64,000 nucleotides of DNA from Phaeovulum vinaykumarii (GCF_900156695.1 NZ_FTOM01000008.1:62001-126000), one strand, 5' to 3'. Positions 37,548-48,841 are shown, counted from the stretch's first letter. A program made the numbers and translations. The notes: generated from the sequence alone by a model not told the origin.

Positions 37548-39026
37548 ATGACCGATTCCGCGACCCGCCTGAAAAGCCTGCTCAAAGACCCCTCGCTTCT
37601 GGCGACGCGCGCCTATGTGGCCGGCGAATGGATCGCGGCCGACGACGGCGCCACCTTCGCCGTGACGAACCCCGCCCATGGCGACGTGATCTGCGAGGTG
37701 CCCGACCTTGGCCGCGCCGAGACCGCCCGCGCCATTGCCGCGGCACAGACGGCAATGACGGATTGGGCCGCGCGCACCGGCAAGGAACGCGCCCAGATCC
37801 TGCGCCGCTGGTTCGAGCTGATGATCGAGAACCAGGACGATCTGGCCGCGATCCTGACCGCCGAGATGGGCAAGCCGCTGGCCGAAGCCAAGGGCGAGAT
37901 CGCCTATGGCGCCAGCTTCATCGAATGGTTCGGCGAAGAGGCCAAGCGCATCTACGGCGAGACCATCCCCGGCCACATGCGCGACAAGCGCATCACCGTG
38001 CTGAAACAGCCGATCGGCGTGGTGGGCTCGATCACGCCGTGGAACTTTCCCAATGCGATGATCACCCGCAAATGCGGCCCGGCGCTGGCGGCAGGCTGCG
38101 GCTTTGTCGCCCGGCCCGCGGCCGAGACCCCGCTTTCGGCGCTGGCGCTGGCGGTGCTGGGCGAACGCGCGGGCCTGCCGGCGGGTATCCTGTCGGTAAT
38201 CACCTCGACGCAATCCTCGGCCATCGGCAAGGAATTCTGCGAAAACCCCGTGGTGCGCAAGCTCACCTTCACCGGCTCGACCGAGGTCGGGCGCATCCTG
38301 TTGCGCCAGGCCGCCGATCAGGTGATGAAATGCTCGATGGAGCTGGGCGGCAACGCGCCCTTCATCGTCTTCGACGACGCCGATCTGGACGCCGCCGTGC
38401 AGGGCGCCATGGCCTCGAAGTTCCGCAACAACGGCCAGACCTGCGTCTGCGCCAACCGCATCTATGTGCAATCCGGCGTCCATGATGCCTTCGCCGCCAA
38501 GCTGGCCCAGGCCGTGGCCGCGCTGCGGGTGGGCGACGGGCTGGACGCCGGCGTCGAGACGGGCCCGCTGATCAACGAAAAGGCCGTCGAGAAGGTCGAG
38601 GAACATATCGCCGATGTCGTCGCCGGCGGCGGACAGGTGCTGACCGGCGGGCGCCGGCATGCGCTGGGCGGCACCTATTTCGAACCGACCGTGGTGACCG
38701 GCGTCACCCAGGACATGAAAGTGTCGACCGAGGAAACCTTTGGCCCGCTGGCGCCGCTCTTTCGCTTCGAGACCGAGGAAGAGGTGATCGCGCAGGCCAA
38801 TGCCACGATCTTCGGGCTGGCCAGCTATTTCTACGCCCGCGACATCGGCCGGATCACCCGCGTGCAGGAAGGGCTGGAATATGGCATCGTCGGCGTGAAC
38901 ACCGGCATCATCTCGACCGAGGTCGCCCCCTTCGGCGGGGTCAAGCAATCGGGGCTGGGCCGCGAGGGTTCGCGTCACGGGATCGAGGATTACCTCGAGA
39001 TGAAATACGTCTGCCTGTCGATCTGA
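37548..39026 (+). CDS. gabD: NAD(P)+ succinate-semialdehyde dehydrogenase
   Basis: A 492-residue ALDH. The motifs are MELGGNAPF (Glu), NNGQTCVCANR (catalytic Cys), FTGSTEVGR and the C-terminal GREGSRHGIEDYLEMKY, which is typical of GabD and distinguishes it from the ALDH at 32932. It oxidises succinate semialdehyde from GABA to succinate. ATG 37548 is used (GAGG upstream); a GTG two codons earlier is in frame. A gabT is not in the window. A strong terminator follows. Confidence 0.93.
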   Translation: MTDSATRLKSLLKDPSLLATRAYVAGEWIAADDGATFAVTNPAHGDVICEVPDLGRAETARAIAAAQTAMTDWAARTGKERAQILRRWFELMIENQDDLAAILTAEMGKPLAEAKGEIAYGASFIEWFGEEAKRIYGETIPGHMRDKRITVLKQPIGVVGSITPWNFPNAMITRKCGPALAAGCGFVARPAAETPLSALALAVLGERAGLPAGILSVITSTQSSAIGKEFCENPVVRKLTFTGSTEVGRILLRQAADQVMKCSMELGGNAPFIVFDDADLDAAVQGAMASKFRNNGQTCVCANRIYVQSGVHDAFAAKLAQAVAALRVGDGLDAGVETGPLINEKAVEKVEEHIADVVAGGGQVLTGGRRHALGGTYFEPTVVTGVTQDMKVSTEETFGPLAPLFRFETEEEVIAQANATIFGLASYFYARDIGRITRVQEGLEYGIVGVNTGIISTEVAPFGGVKQSGLGREGSRHGIEDYLEMKYVCLSI

Positions 39027-39053
39027 GCACGGCCGCGCCGATCTGCAATGACG

Positions 39054-39080
39054 AAGGGCCGCCCCTCGGGGCGGCCCTTT
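39054..39080 (+). terminator. Intrinsic terminator after gabD
   Basis: AAGGGCCGCCCC (39054-39065) pairs with GGGGCGGCCCTT (39068-39079), then T. The stem is identical to the kdsB/petC terminator at 52643. It faces trcR convergently and can serve both. Confidence 0.8.
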
Positions 39081-39110
39081 GCATTTCCGCGGACCCGTGC
39101 GGGGACTGGC

Positions 39111-39875
39111 TCAGCGATGATCGTCGTCGTCGTCATCGGCATCGCCGTCGGGAAGGTTGAAGAAGCTGTCCGCATCGGAATAGTCGCGCGGGTTTTCCTC
39201 TTCCTCGCCCTCGGCGCCGCCGCCCAGGGTGAAATTCTCCAGCCCGGCGATGGCGGTCGGCAGGCGCGGTTCGGTCGACATGGCCAGCGAGGATTCCGTC
39301 GACACCAGCTTGCGCCGTTCGTCGTCGGTCATCATGCCCCCCTCGGCGGCCTTGCGGCGGGCGGCCTTCTGCACCTCGGTGTCCAGCTCGGACTGGCGGC
39401 ACAGCCCCAGCGCCACCGGGTCGATCGGCTGGATATTGGCGATGTTCCAATGCGTCCGCTCGCGGATCGAGGCGATCGTGGGCTTTGTCGTGCCGACCAG
39501 ACGCGCGATCTGGGCATCGGCCAGCTCGGGGTGGAACTTGACCAGCCACAGGATCGCGGCGGGGCGGTCCTGACGCTTGGACAGCGGCGTATAGCGCGGC
39601 CCGCGGCGCTTTTCCTCGCCCACGGCGGCGGGGTTGAACTTGAGCCGCAGCTTGTAGAGCGGGTCTTTCTCGCCCTTCTCGATCTCGCCGGGGTCAAGCT
39701 GGTTCGAGGCGACCGGGTCAAAGCCCTTCACGCCCGCGGCCACGTCACCGTCAGCGATGCCCTGCACTTCCAGCTCGTGCATGCCGCAGAAATCCGCGAT
39801 CTGCTTGAACGTCAGCGTGGTATTGTCCACAAGCCAGACGGCGGTGGCCTTGGACATCAACGGCTTCGAGGTCAT
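39111..39875 (-). CDS. trcR: Cell-cycle transcriptional regulator TrcR (DUF1013)
   Basis: A 254-residue protein. The conserved core MSKATAVWLVDNTTLTFKQIADFCGMHELEV and the central helix-turn-helix-like region (LADAQIARLVGTTKPTIASIRERTHWN) match the DUF1013 family, annotated as TrcR, widespread in alphaproteobacteria. The C-terminal 40 residues are very acidic (ending in DDDDDDHR). ATG 39875 (MTSKPLM) has GGAGAGAG; a second ATG six codons later is possible. Single gene, divergent from the RNase T2 gene. Confidence 0.88.
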   Translation of the reverse strand: MTSKPLMSKATAVWLVDNTTLTFKQIADFCGMHELEVQGIADGDVAAGVKGFDPVASNQLDPGEIEKGEKDPLYKLRLKFNPAAVGEEKRRGPRYTPLSKRQDRPAAILWLVKFHPELADAQIARLVGTTKPTIASIRERTHWNIANIQPIDPVALGLCRQSELDTEVQKAARRKAAEGGMMTDDERRKLVSTESSLAMSTEPRLPTAIAGLENFTLGGGAEGEEEENPRDYSDADSFFNLPDGDADDDDDDHR

Positions 39876-39999
39876 GGGACTCTCTCCATTGCACAAACCT
39901 TTCCCGCGCCGGGAAAACGGCTGCGGCCGGGGCCGCGGGTCCACTTTCGGGGGGATTGCGCCCGTGTATAGTGGAGAAAGGCGTTGGAGGAAAGTGAAA

Positions 40000-40653
40000 A
40001 TGCGTATGGGAATGCGGGCGGCGGCGGGGCTGGCGGCGCTGGTGCTGGCGGTTTCGGCGGCCCTGGCCGAGGGCGAGAGGGCGGGCGATTTCGACCATTA
40101 CGTGCTGGCGCTGTCGTGGTCGCCTTCGTGGTGCGCGACGACCGGCGCGACACGGGGCGACCCGCAATGCGCGCCCGGACGCGCGGCGCGCTTCGTGCTG
40201 CATGGGCTCTGGCCGCAATACGGCGATGGCGGCTGGCCCAGCTTCTGTCACAGCCCGGCGCCGGACCCGAGCCGGGCGCAAACCGCCGCGATGGCCGACA
40301 TCATGGGCAATCCGGGCGCGGCCTGGTACCAGTGGAAGAAGCACGGGCGCTGTGCGGGCCTGGCCGCGGCGGATTATTTCAGTCTGGCGCGCCGGGCGCT
40401 GGCCGGAGTGACCATCCCGCCGGTCCTGCAGGAGATCGACCACGACGTGCGCCTGCCCGCGTCGGTGATCGAGGCGGCCTTTCTCGAGGTCAACCCCGCG
40501 TTTCGTCCGGACATGGTGACGATCACCTGCAAGGGCGAAAGGATCGCCGAGGTGCGGCTGTGCCTGACGCGCGATCTGGCCCCGCGGCCCTGCGCGGGGC
40601 CCGCCGCGCGCGACTGCCGGGCGCAATCGGCGCTTCTGGCCGCGCCGCGCTGA
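40000..40653 (+). CDS. Ribonuclease T2 family protein
   Basis: A 217-residue secreted ribonuclease. The signal peptide is about residues 1-23 (AAAGLAALVLAVSAALA). The active-site segments are CAS I FVLHGLWPQ (about 66-74) and CAS II WKKHGRC (about 112-118), both His present, with paired cysteines. It cleaves RNA to 3'-phosphates in the periplasm, probably for scavenging. ATG 40000 has GGAGG; a TATAGT box lies 28 bases upstream. No operon. Confidence 0.92.
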   Translation: MRMGMRAAAGLAALVLAVSAALAEGERAGDFDHYVLALSWSPSWCATTGATRGDPQCAPGRAARFVLHGLWPQYGDGGWPSFCHSPAPDPSRAQTAAMADIMGNPGAAWYQWKKHGRCAGLAAADYFSLARRALAGVTIPPVLQEIDHDVRLPASVIEAAFLEVNPAFRPDMVTITCKGERIAEVRLCLTRDLAPRPCAGPAARDCRAQSALLAAPR

Positions 40654-40736
40654 GAGAGCCGCACACGGCAGCCCCCGCGCGCAACCGGCCCCGTGCGCAA
40701 CCGCCCCGCGCGCCGGACAGCGCCCGCGCGGGCGGC

Positions 40737-41513
40737 TCAGATGTAGCCCGCGCCCCGGAAGCTCAGCTCGCGGCTCTTGCCCACGATCAGGTGGTCGTGC
40801 AGCACGATCCCCAGCACCTGCACCGCATCCATGATCTGGTTGGTCAGCGCGATATCGGCTTCGGAGGGGGTGGGGTCGCCCGAGGGGTGGTTGTGCACCA
40901 GGATCAGCGCCGAGGCGTTGAGTTCCAGCGCCCGCTTGACCACCTCGCGCGGGTAGACCGGCACATGATCCACCGTGCCGCTGGCCTGCGCCTCGTCGGC
41001 GATCAGCACGTTCTTGCGGTCGAGATAGAGCACGCGGAATTGTTCGGTCTCGCGGTGCGCCATCGCCGTGTGACAATAATCGACCAGCGCATCCCACGAC
41101 GACAGCACCGGCCGGTGCATCACCTTCGCGCGGGCCAGACGATGCGCGGCGGCCTCGACGATCTTGAGCTCGGTCACCACGGCCTCGCCCACGCCATCGA
41201 TCTGCATCAGCCGGCTGACGGGGGCCGAGATCACCCGGTTGAAATCGCCGAAGGCATCGAGCAGCGCGCGCGCCAGCGGCTTCACGTCCATGCGCGGGAT
41301 CGCCCGGAACAGCACCAGCTCCAGCAATTCGTAATCCGGCATGGCCTGCGCGCCACCCTCCAGGAAGCGCGTGCGCAGACGGCGGCGATGGTCGCGGATA
41401 TAGGAGGGGGGCCGCCCGTTGGGCAGCGGGGACAGGGCCTGCACCTCGTCGGGATCGGCGGGCGATCCGAACAGGGGCATGGGGGCTTCATGAAAGGCGC
41501 GATGCTGACTCAT
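40737..41513 (-). CDS. radC: RadC family JAMM protein
   Basis: A 258-residue protein. An N-terminal UPF0758 helix-hairpin-helix part (LMQIDGVGEAVVTELK) is followed by a JAB1/MPN+ domain with the metal motif HNHPSGDPTPSEAD (about 212-225). The family was once linked to DNA repair in E. coli but its function is unsettled. Full length. Start ATG at 41513 (MSQHRAFHEAP). Single gene between RNase T2 (convergent) and dnaJ. Confidence 0.93.
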   Translation of the reverse strand: MSQHRAFHEAPMPLFGSPADPDEVQALSPLPNGRPPSYIRDHRRRLRTRFLEGGAQAMPDYELLELVLFRAIPRMDVKPLARALLDAFGDFNRVISAPVSRLMQIDGVGEAVVTELKIVEAAAHRLARAKVMHRPVLSSWDALVDYCHTAMAHRETEQFRVLYLDRKNVLIADEAQASGTVDHVPVYPREVVKRALELNASALILVHNHPSGDPTPSEADIALTNQIMDAVQVLGIVLHDHLIVGKSRELSFRGAGYI

Positions 41514-41566
41514 GGAGCCAGCATCGCCATTCTTGGTGAAACAAGAGTTAACGCAGGCGCGCGGGC

Positions 41567-42718
41567 TCAGCCCTTCATGCCATCCCAGAAGCTCTTGACC
41601 TTCTTGAAGAAACTCGAGCTTTCGGGGCTGTTGTCGGCCTCGATCCGCTCGAATTCCTGCAACAGTTCCTTTTGCCGCGCGGTCAGGTTCACCGGCGTCT
41701 CGACGGCCAGCTCGATGACCATGTCGCCGACCCCGGTGCCGCGCAGCGCCGGCATGCCCTTGCCGCGCAGGCGCATCTGTCGGCCCGACTGGCTGCCCGA
41801 GGGGATCTTCACCCGGCTCTTGCCGCCGTCGATCGTGGGCACCTCGACCTCGCCGCCCAGCGCGGCCGAGGCCATCGACACCGGCACGCGGCAGAACAGG
41901 GTCTGCCCGTCACGCTGGAAGATCGCGTGTTCGCGCACCTCGATGAAGATATAGAGATCGCCCGTCGGCCCGCCGCGCAGGCCCGCCTCGCCCTCGCCGG
42001 CCAGACGGATACGGGTTCCAGTTTCGACCCCCGCGGGGATGTTGACGGCCAGTTGGCGGTCCTTCTCGATCCGGCCGGTGCCCTGACAGGACCGGCAGGG
42101 GTTCTTGACCACCTGGCCCACACCGCCACAGGTCGGACAGGCGCGCTCGACGGTGAAGAAGCCGTTTTGCGCGCGCACCTTGCCCATGCCCGAACAGGTC
42201 GGGCAGGTCACCGGCTCGGCGCCGCCCTCGGCCCCGGTGCCGTTGCAGGCGGTGCAGGCCGACGACCCCGGAACGGTGATCGTCTTCTGCACGCCCTTGA
42301 AGGCTTCCTCGAGGGAGATGCGCAGATTATAGCGCAGGTCCGATCCCCGCGAGGCGCGCGAGCGCGGGCCGCCAGGCCCCCCGCGTCCGCCCATGAAGTC
42401 GCCGAAGAGGTCTTCGAACACATCCGAGAAGGCCGAGGCGAAATCACCCTGCCCGGCATAACCACCGCGCGGACCGCCCCCGCCCATGCCACCTTCGAAG
42501 GCGGCGTGACCGAAGCGGTCATAGGCGGCCTTCTTCTCGGCATCCTTGAGCACGTCATAGGCCTCGTTCACTTCCTTGAAGCGGGCCTCGGCGTCGGCAT
42601 CGTCCTTGTTGCGGTCGGGGTGAAGTTCCTTCGCCTTCTTGCGATAGGCTTTCTTGATCTCGTCGGCCGAGGCGCCCCGGGCCACGCCCAGAACCTCGTA
42701 GAAGTCACGCTTTGCCAT
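41567..42718 (-). CDS. dnaJ: Chaperone DnaJ
   Basis: A 383-residue co-chaperone with J domain (HPD in LHPDRNKD, about 33-39), a Gly/Phe-rich linker and four zinc-finger CxxCxGxG repeats ([32 protein letters not shown]), then the two C-terminal beta domains. It stimulates the DnaK ATPase and delivers unfolded proteins. The gene follows dnaK after 74 bases with a hairpin between. Start ATG at 42718 is the normal N-terminus ([11 protein letters not shown]). Confidence 0.98.
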   Translation of the reverse strand: MAKRDFYEVLGVARGASADEIKKAYRKKAKELHPDRNKDDADAEARFKEVNEAYDVLKDAEKKAAYDRFGHAAFEGGMGGGGPRGGYAGQGDFASAFSDVFEDLFGDFMGGRGGPGGPRSRASRGSDLRYNLRISLEEAFKGVQKTITVPGSSACTACNGTGAEGGAEPVTCPTCSGMGKVRAQNGFFTVERACPTCGGVGQVVKNPCRSCQGTGRIEKDRQLAVNIPAGVETGTRIRLAGEGEAGLRGGPTGDLYIFIEVREHAIFQRDGQTLFCRVPVSMASAALGGEVEVPTIDGGKSRVKIPSGSQSGRQMRLRGKGMPALRGTGVGDMVIELAVETPVNLTARQKELLQEFERIEADNSPESSSFFKKVKSFWDGMKG

Positions 42719-42746
42719 GCCATTCCCCCGGCAACGAAACAGAACA

Positions 42747-42776
42747 GCCGGCCCCCGTCATCGCAGGGGACCGGCC
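42747..42776 (-). promoter_or_regulatory. Hairpin between dnaK and dnaJ
   Basis: On the minus strand GGCCGGTCCCC pairs with GGGGGCCGGC (one G-U pair) around a 9-base loop. No long T-run follows, so it is a partial attenuator or mRNA-processing stem that could lower dnaJ relative to dnaK. Confidence 0.45.
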
Positions 42777-42792
42777 ACGTCGGTTCCGGCGC

Positions 42793-44715
<1,923 letters not shown>

Positions 44716-44836
44716 GTGCTTACCTCTCTTCGGCGATGTTGTGGAACGCAGGCCCGAGCGCGGCTCCTGCCTTCCGATCCCAATCTTGAGTTCCGTCCGG
44801 GCCGGGACCGCATGGCCCCGATCCGGCTTCCCGGGG

Positions 44837-44866
44837 TATATAAGGAGGGGGGCGCAGTGCTGCAAG
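44837..44866 (-). promoter_or_regulatory. RpoH-like (sigma-32) promoter of dnaKJ
   Basis: On the minus strand CTTG (44866-44863), 18 bases, CTTATATA (44844-44837), matching the alphaproteobacterial heat-shock pattern CTTG-n17/18-CYTATnT (from memory). The -10 lies over the AAGGAGG ribosome site of the divergent alkB gene. Confidence 0.55.
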
Positions 44867-45570
44867 CGTGCCCCCCCGTCCAAATCGGAGGGAAAAACCT
44901 GAAAACTTCGCGCGAATATCCCCCGTCCGATCCCGCTGCACAGACCGCGGGCGCCGACGCCCCGCGCCCGGCCCCGCAGGCCCTGCGCGATTTCCGGCAT
45001 TACCCCGGCTGGTTCACCCCCGACGAACAGCGCACCCTGGTCGACGAGATCCGCGCGGTTGCCGCGGCGGCGCCCTTCGTGACCCCGGTCACCCGGCGCG
45101 GACAGCCGCTGAGCGTGCGCATGACCTCGGCGGGGCGGTTCGGCTGGATCGGCGACCGGCGCGGCTATCGCTATGCCGAAACCCACCCCGCGGGCATGGG
45201 CTGGCCACCGATCCCGCCGCGCCTTCTGGATCTGTGGGCCGCGGTGGCGCCCGATGCGCGCCCGCCCGAATCGTGCCTGATCAATTACTATGGCGAGGGC
45301 GCGCGCATGGGCCTGCACCAGGACCGCGACGAGGCCGACCTGAGCCAACCCGTCGTCTCGGTCTCGCTGGGCGATGACGCGCTTTTTCGCGTGGGCAACG
45401 TCGCGCGCGGCGGGTCCACCGAAAGCCTGTGGCTGCGCTCGGGCGATGTGCTGGTGATGGGCGGGCCGGGGCGGCTGCGTCACCACGGGGTGGACCGGAT
45501 CGCCTTCGGCACATCGGCGCTTCTGGCGCAGGGCGGGCGGATCAACCTGACGCTGCGGGTCGTGACCTGA
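44857..45570 (+). CDS. alkB: Alpha-ketoglutarate-dependent dioxygenase AlkB
   Basis: About 237 residues if the GTG at 44857 is used; its AAGGAGG site is strong, though a later non-ATG start cannot be excluded. The core has the 2OG-Fe(II) motif LHQDRDE (His, Asp), the distal His in RLRHHGVD and the C-terminal Arg in [16 protein letters not shown] is the nucleotide-recognition lid. AlkB repairs 1-methyladenine and 3-methylcytosine by oxidation. The leader overlaps the dnaK promoter on the other strand. Single gene. Confidence 0.9.
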   Translation: MLQACPPVQIGGKNLKTSREYPPSDPAAQTAGADAPRPAPQALRDFRHYPGWFTPDEQRTLVDEIRAVAAAAPFVTPVTRRGQPLSVRMTSAGRFGWIGDRRGYRYAETHPAGMGWPPIPPRLLDLWAAVAPDARPPESCLINYYGEGARMGLHQDRDEADLSQPVVSVSLGDDALFRVGNVARGGSTESLWLRSGDVLVMGGPGRLRHHGVDRIAFGTSALLAQGGRINLTLRVVT

Positions 45571-45600
45571 CCCGCGCGCTTCCCGTCAGCCGCCGTGCCG

Positions 45601-46152
45601 TCAGCCGCGCAGGGCCGGCAGGAAGATCTCGGTCACCAGAAGCGGCACCTGCTCGAAGCTGAACAGGCTGCGGCGCGCCCAGACGCCCGGCGCCTCGGGG
45701 GCGGCGCGCGCGATCAGCGCATCAAGCGGATGCAGCGCATCGAGAAACGCCCCCTGCCGCAGCGAGAAGGGCGCCGCCCGCCCGCCGGCAAAGAGCAGCG
45801 CGCCCAGGGGTTTCGTGCCCAGGCTTTCCAGCGTCTCGGCCCGCGCCGATGCCGGCCAGATCGTGCGCGCCGCCAGCAGCGGGCCGCGCGCGGCCGACAG
45901 GATGACCTCGCGCGCGATGACGGGGGCTTGCAGGATCGCGGTCTCGTCGGGCAGCGGCTGGGCGGGGCCCTGGGCCACCAGCTCGACCGTGACCGGCCCG
46001 GCCGCGACCTCGAGAGCGGCGGTCATCGAGGTCTCGAGCCCCATCCAGCCGCGCATGTCCACCGGCAGCGCGGCCAGATGCGCCGCGTTCAGATCCTGCC
46101 AGGTCTCCGGTGCGGACAGATCGCCCGGACCATGAAAAAGCCGCGCACCCAA
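45601..46152 (-). CDS. Chorismate lyase (UbiC)-like protein
   Basis: About 183 residues. The segments REVILSAA, LLAARTIWPASA, LGTKPLGALLF and RSLF with PLLVTEIFLPAL resemble the UbiC core (REV, ARTxxP, LGxxPLG, PLLVTExFLP). UbiC makes 4-hydroxybenzoate for ubiquinone from chorismate. The start is TTG at 46152 with GGGGAG in front; an upstream TTG at 46200 is in frame but lacks a ribosome site. The similarity is partial and length is near the family norm, so the role in ubiquinone synthesis is likely but not proven. Confidence 0.55.
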   Translation of the reverse strand: MGARLFHGPGDLSAPETWQDLNAAHLAALPVDMRGWMGLETSMTAALEVAAGPVTVELVAQGPAQPLPDETAILQAPVIAREVILSAARGPLLAARTIWPASARAETLESLGTKPLGALLFAGGRAAPFSLRQGAFLDALHPLDALIARAAPEAPGVWARRSLFSFEQVPLLVTEIFLPALRG

Positions 46153-46248
46153 ATCCGTCTCCCCTGATTGCCTGCGTGATGCGCGCGCACCATGCCCCAA
46201 GCGCGGGCCGGGGAAAAGGGGGCGGCGGCGCCGGGACCAGACCAGCCG

Positions 46249-47151
46249 TCAGAGCAGACGTTCGGGCAGCACCAGCCCGCGCAGAAGATCCTGCGCCTGC
46301 ATCGGGCGCTTGCCCTCGCGCTGGGCCTCGAGCACCTCGACCGCGCCCGACCCGCAGGCGATGCGCAGCCCCGACAGCACCGTCCCCGGCGCGCCCTGCC
46401 CGTCCACGACCCCCGCGCGCAGAAGCTTGAGCCGCTCGCCCGCCACCTCGACCCAGGCGCCGGGAAAGGGCGACAGGCCGTTGATGTGGCGCGCGACCTC
46501 GGCCGCCGGGCGGGTGAAATCCACCCGCGCCTCGGCCTTGTCGATCTTGTGGGCATAGCACACGCCCGCCTCGGGCTGGGGCGCGGGCTCCAGATCCTCC
46601 AGCCGCTCCAGCGCCTCGAGGATCGCCGCCGCGCCCAGATCCGACAGACGGTCATGCAGCTCGGCCGTGGTCTCGCGGTCATGGATCGGGATCGCGCGGC
46701 GCAGGAGCACCGGCCCGGTGTCGAGCCCGGCCTCCATCTGCATGATGCAGACGCCGGTTTCCGTGTCGCCCGCCATGATCGCGCGGTGGATCGGCGCCGC
46801 CCCCCGCCAGCGCGGCAAAAGCGAGGCATGGATGTTCAGACAGCCGCGCGCCGGCGCATCCAGCACCGCCTGCGGCAGGATCAGCCCATAGGCCACGACC
46901 ACCGCCAGATCGGCCCCCAGCGCGGCGAATCCGGCCTGCTCATTGGCGCCCTTGAGGCTGCGCGGATGGCGCACGGGCAGGCCCAGCGCCTCGGCCCGCG
47001 CCTGCACCGGGGACGGGCGGTCCTTCTTGCCGCGGCCAGCCGGGCGCGGCGGCTGGCAATAGACGGCCAGCACCTCGTGATGGGCGTGAAGCGCCTCGAG
47101 CACCGGCACGCTGAAGTCGGGCGTGCCCATGAACACCACCCGCCGCTTCAT
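46249..47151 (-). CDS. fmt: Methionyl-tRNA formyltransferase
   Basis: A 300-residue enzyme that formylates initiator Met-tRNA with 10-formyl-THF. Segments [29 protein letters not shown] (His and Arg of the active site) and the C-terminal OB-like domain (PFPGAWVE) are typical. It overlaps the third def gene (ATGA) and is the last gene of the def1-def2-def3-fmt run on the minus strand, so formylation and deformylation are co-transcribed. Confidence 0.96.
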   Translation of the reverse strand: MKRRVVFMGTPDFSVPVLEALHAHHEVLAVYCQPPRPAGRGKKDRPSPVQARAEALGLPVRHPRSLKGANEQAGFAALGADLAVVVAYGLILPQAVLDAPARGCLNIHASLLPRWRGAAPIHRAIMAGDTETGVCIMQMEAGLDTGPVLLRRAIPIHDRETTAELHDRLSDLGAAAILEALERLEDLEPAPQPEAGVCYAHKIDKAEARVDFTRPAAEVARHINGLSPFPGAWVEVAGERLKLLRAGVVDGQGAPGTVLSGLRIACGSGAVEVLEAQREGKRPMQAQDLLRGLVLPERLL

Positions 47152-47654
47152 TTGCGCGCCCATTTGGCGGATTTCTGCACCAGCATCTTGCGGCGCAGCG
47201 GCGACAGGTGGTCGACATAGACCTTGCCGTTCAGGTGATCGATCTGGTGCTGGACGCTGGTCGCCCAGAGCGAGACGAAATCGCGCTCCTCGATCTCGCC
47301 CTGATCGTTGAGATAGCGCACCGTCACCGCCCGCGGCCGCGAGACCTTGGCCGACACGCCCGGCAGGTTGGGGCTGGCTTCCTCGTAGCTGCGGAATTGC
47401 ACCGAGGCATGCAGGATCTCGGGGTTGGCCATGCGGATGACCTGGCCGCGCGCCTCGGAGCAATCGACCACGGCCAGACGCAGCATGATGCCGATCTGCG
47501 GCGCGGCCAGTCCGACGCCCTGGCCGGGCATGGCCTCCATCGTGTCGATCATGTCATCCCAGATCATCCGCACCGATTCGGTGATCGCGGGGACCGGATC
47601 GGCGGGCTTGTGCAACCGCGGGTCGGCATAGGGCAGGAACGGACGGATGGTCAT
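47148..47654 (-). CDS. Peptide deformylase-like protein, catalytic residues lost
   Basis: A 168-residue homologue of the peptide deformylases next to it. Motif 1 is present (GVGLAAPQ), but motif 2 (EGCLS in active enzymes) reads EASPN, with Ser94 in place of the metal Cys, and motif 3 reads HQIDH (136-140), so the catalytic Glu is Gln. Metal binding and hydrolysis as in Def are unlikely. The fold seems intact and the frame open, so it is conserved for some other role, e.g. ribosome binding or regulating the neighbours (inference). Overlaps fmt by four bases and follows def2. Confidence 0.85.
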   Translation of the reverse strand: MTIRPFLPYADPRLHKPADPVPAITESVRMIWDDMIDTMEAMPGQGVGLAAPQIGIMLRLAVVDCSEARGQVIRMANPEILHASVQFRSYEEASPNLPGVSAKVSRPRAVTVRYLNDQGEIEERDFVSLWATSVQHQIDHLNGKVYVDHLSPLRRKMLVQKSAKWARK

Positions 47655-48145
47655 GGCTGATAGGCGGCCTCGGCATTGGCGCGGGCGGCGGGATCGAGCC
47701 GGTCGAGCGTCAAGATCCCGTCCAGATGATCGGCCTCGTGCTGCACGCAGGCAGCGGTAAAGCCGGTGAAGGTCTCGTCATGGGCGGCGCCATCCAGATC
47801 GCGCCAGCGCATCCGCACCCGCGCGGGCCGGGTGACAAAGGTCTGGATGCCGGGGATCGACAAACAGCCCTCGGCGCGGCCGGCGGTGTCATCGCCCAGC
47901 GGCTCGAGCACGGGGTCCAGCACCACGCGCGGGCTGGCGGGGCCGTCCGTCCAGTCGGTGTCCATGACGAAGAGGCGCAGCCCCACGCCCACCTGCGGCG
48001 CGGCCAGACCGCGGCCGGGCGCGGCATACATCGTCTCGAGCATGTCGGCGGCCAGTTGCCGGACCGCGTCGGTCACCGTGCCCACGGGGGCGGCCGCCTG
48101 CGACAGGCGCGGATCGGGCCAGCGCAGGATCGGCAGAAGGCTCAC
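47651..48145 (-). CDS. def: Peptide deformylase, second copy
   Basis: A 164-residue enzyme with all three motifs: GRGLAAPQ, EGCLSIP (metal Cys) and QHEADHL (HExxH). The start is GTG at 48145, overlapping the stop of def1 (GTGA). It removes formyl groups from nascent proteins. The N-terminus is short (MSLLPILRWPDPRL). Compared with def1 the C-terminus lacks the Lys-rich tail. Possibly acts on a subset of substrates; redundancy is known in several alphaproteobacteria. Confidence 0.9.
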   Translation of the reverse strand: MSLLPILRWPDPRLSQAAAPVGTVTDAVRQLAADMLETMYAAPGRGLAAPQVGVGLRLFVMDTDWTDGPASPRVVLDPVLEPLGDDTAGRAEGCLSIPGIQTFVTRPARVRMRWRDLDGAAHDETFTGFTAACVQHEADHLDGILTLDRLDPAARANAEAAYQP

Positions 48146-48669
48146 GCCAGGCCGCGCGCGCGGTCGCGCTTGAGCTTCTCCATCTTGCGGGTGATCATCT
48201 TGCGCTTGATCGGCCCCAGATAGTCGATGAAGAGCTTGCCCTCGAGGTGGTCGAATTCGTGCTGCGCGCAGGTCGCCCAGAGATCGCCGAATTCCTGCTC
48301 GTGCTCCTTGCCGTCCACGTCGAACCAGCGCATCCGCACCATCTGCGGGCGGGTCACGTCGGCAAAGGTGCCGGGGATCGACAGGCAGCCTTCCTCGTAG
48401 ATGCCGGTTTCCTCGGAGGTCCAGGTGATCTCGGGATTGATGAGGACCATCGGCTCGGGCAGGCCCTCCTTCTCCTTCTTGCAATCCATCACGAAGACGC
48501 GCTGCATCACGCCCAGCTGCGGCGCGGCAAGGCCGATGCCGGGGGCGTCATACATGGTCTCCAGCATGTCATCGGCAAGCTGGCGGAGATCGGCGTCGAA
48601 GCTGGCGACGGGGTCGCAAACCTTCTTGAGCCGCGGGTCGGGATGGATCAGGATCGAGCGCACAGACAT
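48142..48669 (-). CDS. def: Peptide deformylase, first copy
   Basis: A 175-residue standard bacterial Def. Motifs are GIGLAAPQ, EGCLSIP and QHEFDHL, giving the Cys/His/His metal site and the catalytic Glu. The C-terminus (KRKMITRKMEKLKRDR) is basic, as in type-I Def that binds the ribosome. ATG 48669 (MSVRSILIHPDPRL). First gene of the four-gene def/fmt unit, each joined by 4-base overlaps. Confidence 0.95.
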   Translation of the reverse strand: MSVRSILIHPDPRLKKVCDPVASFDADLRQLADDMLETMYDAPGIGLAAPQLGVMQRVFVMDCKKEKEGLPEPMVLINPEITWTSEETGIYEEGCLSIPGTFADVTRPQMVRMRWFDVDGKEHEQEFGDLWATCAQHEFDHLEGKLFIDYLGPIKRKMITRKMEKLKRDRARGLA

Positions 48670-48736
48670 GGGTCTGATTTAGGCCAAGGGCGCGGCGCGC
48701 GCAATGGATAGGGTGCCGCAGCACATTCGTTCCGCA

Positions 48737-48781
48737 TTGAAGTGAATATTCAAAACAACGTCCTGCAAAATCGCACTTCAA
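48737..48781. promoter_or_regulatory. Inverted repeat in the AT-rich def/patB divergent gap
   Basis: TTGAAGTG (48737-48744) and CACTTCAA (48774-48781), 8-base perfect arms, 29 bases apart. The whole gap 48720-48830 is unusually AT-rich, as expected of a promoter/operator zone for def1 and patB. No regulator identified. Confidence 0.35.
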
Positions 48782-48841
48782 CAGAACCTTCGTTCGCAGT
48801 ATTGAACGATCATAAGAACACAGTTACGGCCGGAGGCCTTC

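Noticed and set aside
37232-37585. Reading frame upstream of the hydrolase start as an extended protein
   Set aside because: Similarity begins at MDLDDAY (37450); upstream residues are non-homologous and reach into the gabD start region on the other strand.
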